From JBAYIE01 sp965279165 (GTDB lineage Bacteria > Bacteroidota > Bacteroidia > UKL13-3): DNA of 64,000 nucleotides. The notes under the pieces were generated by a model, which had not been told where the DNA came from, did not search any database, and saw only the letters and a program-made list of their open reading frames with translations. The stretch spans positions 434,001 through 498,000 of the forward strand of contig OZ257140.1 in the NCBI GenBank assembly GCA_965279165.1, written 5' to 3'. Shown here piece after piece: positions 62,912 through 64,000 of this stretch (the first letter of the stretch is position 1; the number at the start of each line of letters is the position of its first letter). Position numbers and translations under genes: made by a program.

Positions 62912-63208
62912 TCATGGTTCATGCTTACTAAATGTCAAACCGGCCTCACTTAATGCCTTCTGCATGGTAGGCAAGGATGCTTTTCCTACACCGTGCCAAC
63001 TCAATACTACTTTTTGACTACACCCTGCAAGTTGTTCAACCGTATTGATTCCATGAGCCTCTAAAGCCCTACGGGCAGGGGCATAAAACAAGGTTAAAAA
63101 TTCAGTTTCCGGTTTATGCTGCGCTTCACAAATAGGGCAAACCGGGCAATCACTGGTTTTTAAATAATGATGCCCCTTTTTACATGTGCGCTGGTGTTTA
63201 ACAGACAT
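62912..63208 (-). CDS. Zinc-ribbon plus RNA-polymerase alpha-CTD-like small protein
   Basis: 98 aa. The N-terminal third holds CKKGHHYLKTSDCPVCPIC, a cysteine/histidine cluster suggesting a zinc ribbon. The rest (FYAPARRALEAHGINTVEQLAGCSQKVVLSWHGVGKASLPTM) is a helix-hairpin-helix resembling the C-terminal domain of RNA polymerase alpha. Could bind DNA or a ribonucleoprotein. It stands alone, not next to rpoA. Confidence 0.75.
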   Translation of the reverse strand: MSVKHQRTCKKGHHYLKTSDCPVCPICEAQHKPETEFLTLFYAPARRALEAHGINTVEQLAGCSQKVVLSWHGVGKASLPTMQKALSEAGLTFSKHEP

Positions 63209-63264
63209 TTACCAAATATCGTAAATCACTTCACCTTTTCAAGTAGATCACCAAAATAATACTG

Positions 63265-63966
63265 TTATTTTCTACCCCAATTAAAACCCATACTAAGGGT
63301 TGGCATTACAAGTGAAGCTGCATAAAATTTGCTGTTATAATTATCTTCGGTATCCAACCACCAATAATAAGATAGCAAACGATTCAGTTTAAAAGAAAGA
63401 GACCAGTTTTTATGAAAAGTATATTGAGCATCAAAAGCTAAATCGAATCCATTTTGAAGTGTCAAAGACATTCGTGGATCAGTAGTTTGTGAAAATCCCG
63501 GAATAATCTGCAATTCTGAATCTCCGGATTGTATATATTGACCGCCGGAAAAAGCCGGACTAAAAAACAATTTATTTGGAATTAATTCAAAGCGGTATCC
63601 AACACCAAATTGGGAAGCCAAATATGTATAATGTATGGATTGATAGAAGATTCCGTATGAATTCATACTTGTCGGTCCCATTAATGTTCCATTGTAGTTG
63701 CCAACACCATAATCTATCGAAACAAGTAAAAACCAATTGGAGTCGAGATATTCGCGAATACCGGCAAACACTCCGATTTGTGAAAGATTTAATTTTTCCA
63801 GTAGAATTAAATCCGAATAACCTGACCATACGTCCGGTTCTGTGCGCAATTGTGAAAACATACCCGAATACGAAACCCCAATTTGGATCTCATGTTGTTT
63901 TATTTTCTGTGCGCAAACATGCATGCTAAAAATTAGAACCATGATTAACGGACTATAATATTTCAT
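63265..63966 (-). CDS. Outer-membrane beta-barrel-like protein
   Basis: 233 aa. Signal peptide to HVCAQ, then amphipathic strands (IQIGVSYSGMF, FLLVSIDYGVGNYN, YLASQFGVGYRFEL, FDLAFDAQYTFHKN) and a final LSMGFNWGRK. Small-barrel protein typical of Bacteroidota; no function assigned. Start ATG 63966 is 34 bp from the window end, so its promoter may lie outside. Confidence 0.7.
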   Translation of the reverse strand: MKYYSPLIMVLIFSMHVCAQKIKQHEIQIGVSYSGMFSQLRTEPDVWSGYSDLILLEKLNLSQIGVFAGIREYLDSNWFLLVSIDYGVGNYNGTLMGPTSMNSYGIFYQSIHYTYLASQFGVGYRFELIPNKLFFSPAFSGGQYIQSGDSELQIIPGFSQTTDPRMSLTLQNGFDLAFDAQYTFHKNWSLSFKLNRLLSYYWWLDTEDNYNSKFYAASLVMPTLSMGFNWGRK

Positions 63967-64000
63967 AGGCAGTTTTCTCGGAATAAAGGATCTATGAAAC

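Noticed and set aside
1..64000. tRNA or rRNA genes
   Set aside because: Looked for T-arm and anticodon-arm patterns and rRNA-like conserved blocks on both strands; none was convincing.

Overview
The window is a stretch of chromosome from a member of the Bacteroidota, probably an environmental Chitinophagales/Sphingobacteriales-like lineage. The evidence is: type IX secretion (T9SS) cargo with type A and type B C-terminal domains; a PorW/SprE-like T9SS lipoprotein; a TonB-dependent receptor with a carboxypeptidase-like regulatory domain; a serine-palmitoyltransferase-like enzyme; Bacteroidota families such as DUF3822, DUF1569 and DUF3467; and promoters of the TTTG / TAnnTTTG type. No rRNA, tRNA, CRISPR array, prophage or insertion sequence was seen.

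Layout. 1-9 kb: queE (behind a decayed four-helix-bundle/23S rRNA-IVP gene), folD, a DUF1569 gene, a membrane metallophosphoesterase, ispE, valS and punA. 9-11.5 kb: the rpsP-rimM-trmD-rplS operon. 11.5-16.4 kb: two outer-membrane barrel-like proteins, a secreted thioredoxin, coaD-rsmD-DUF3822 and a hotdog thioesterase. 16.5-24 kb: a sphingolipid-type alpha-oxoamine synthase, AtpZ, bactofilin, a membrane protein resembling the N-terminal half of M23 peptidases, PorW and a class A PBP. 24-32 kb: a 1290-aa PKD type B T9SS protein, an MFS transporter, DUF3467, a LamG lipoprotein and a Tat-type pirin. 32.1-34 kb: a repeat-rich island holding a RHH/MazF toxin-antitoxin pair. 34-46 kb: mtaB, a type A T9SS protein, a HisC-like aminotransferase, then a three-gene envelope operon (TonB receptor, 1017-aa TPR protein, beta-barrel). 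46-57 kb: a leftward run tamB, non-heme iron oxygenase, secreted PPAD-like arginine deiminase and prc, divergent from tsaD, then an Mpo1-like membrane protein. 57-64 kb: gatB with a TlpA-like lipoprotein, a GT-C-like membrane protein, DinB, SRPBCC, a zinc-ribbon/alpha-CTD-like small protein and a barrel protein.

The genes are mostly housekeeping and envelope biogenesis. PorW, three T9SS cargo proteins, TamB, Prc and PBP1A point to an active export and outer-membrane programme. The least conventional content is between genes. Short quasi-repeats of 7 or 8 bp recur in roughly a dozen places, and most begin at the stop codon of a gene. A ~105-bp hairpin repeat occurs four times, two copies of it bracketing the toxin-antitoxin pair. 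A ~150-170-bp element with GCGTT...AACGC ends occurs twice, and its stems are preserved although their sequences differ.
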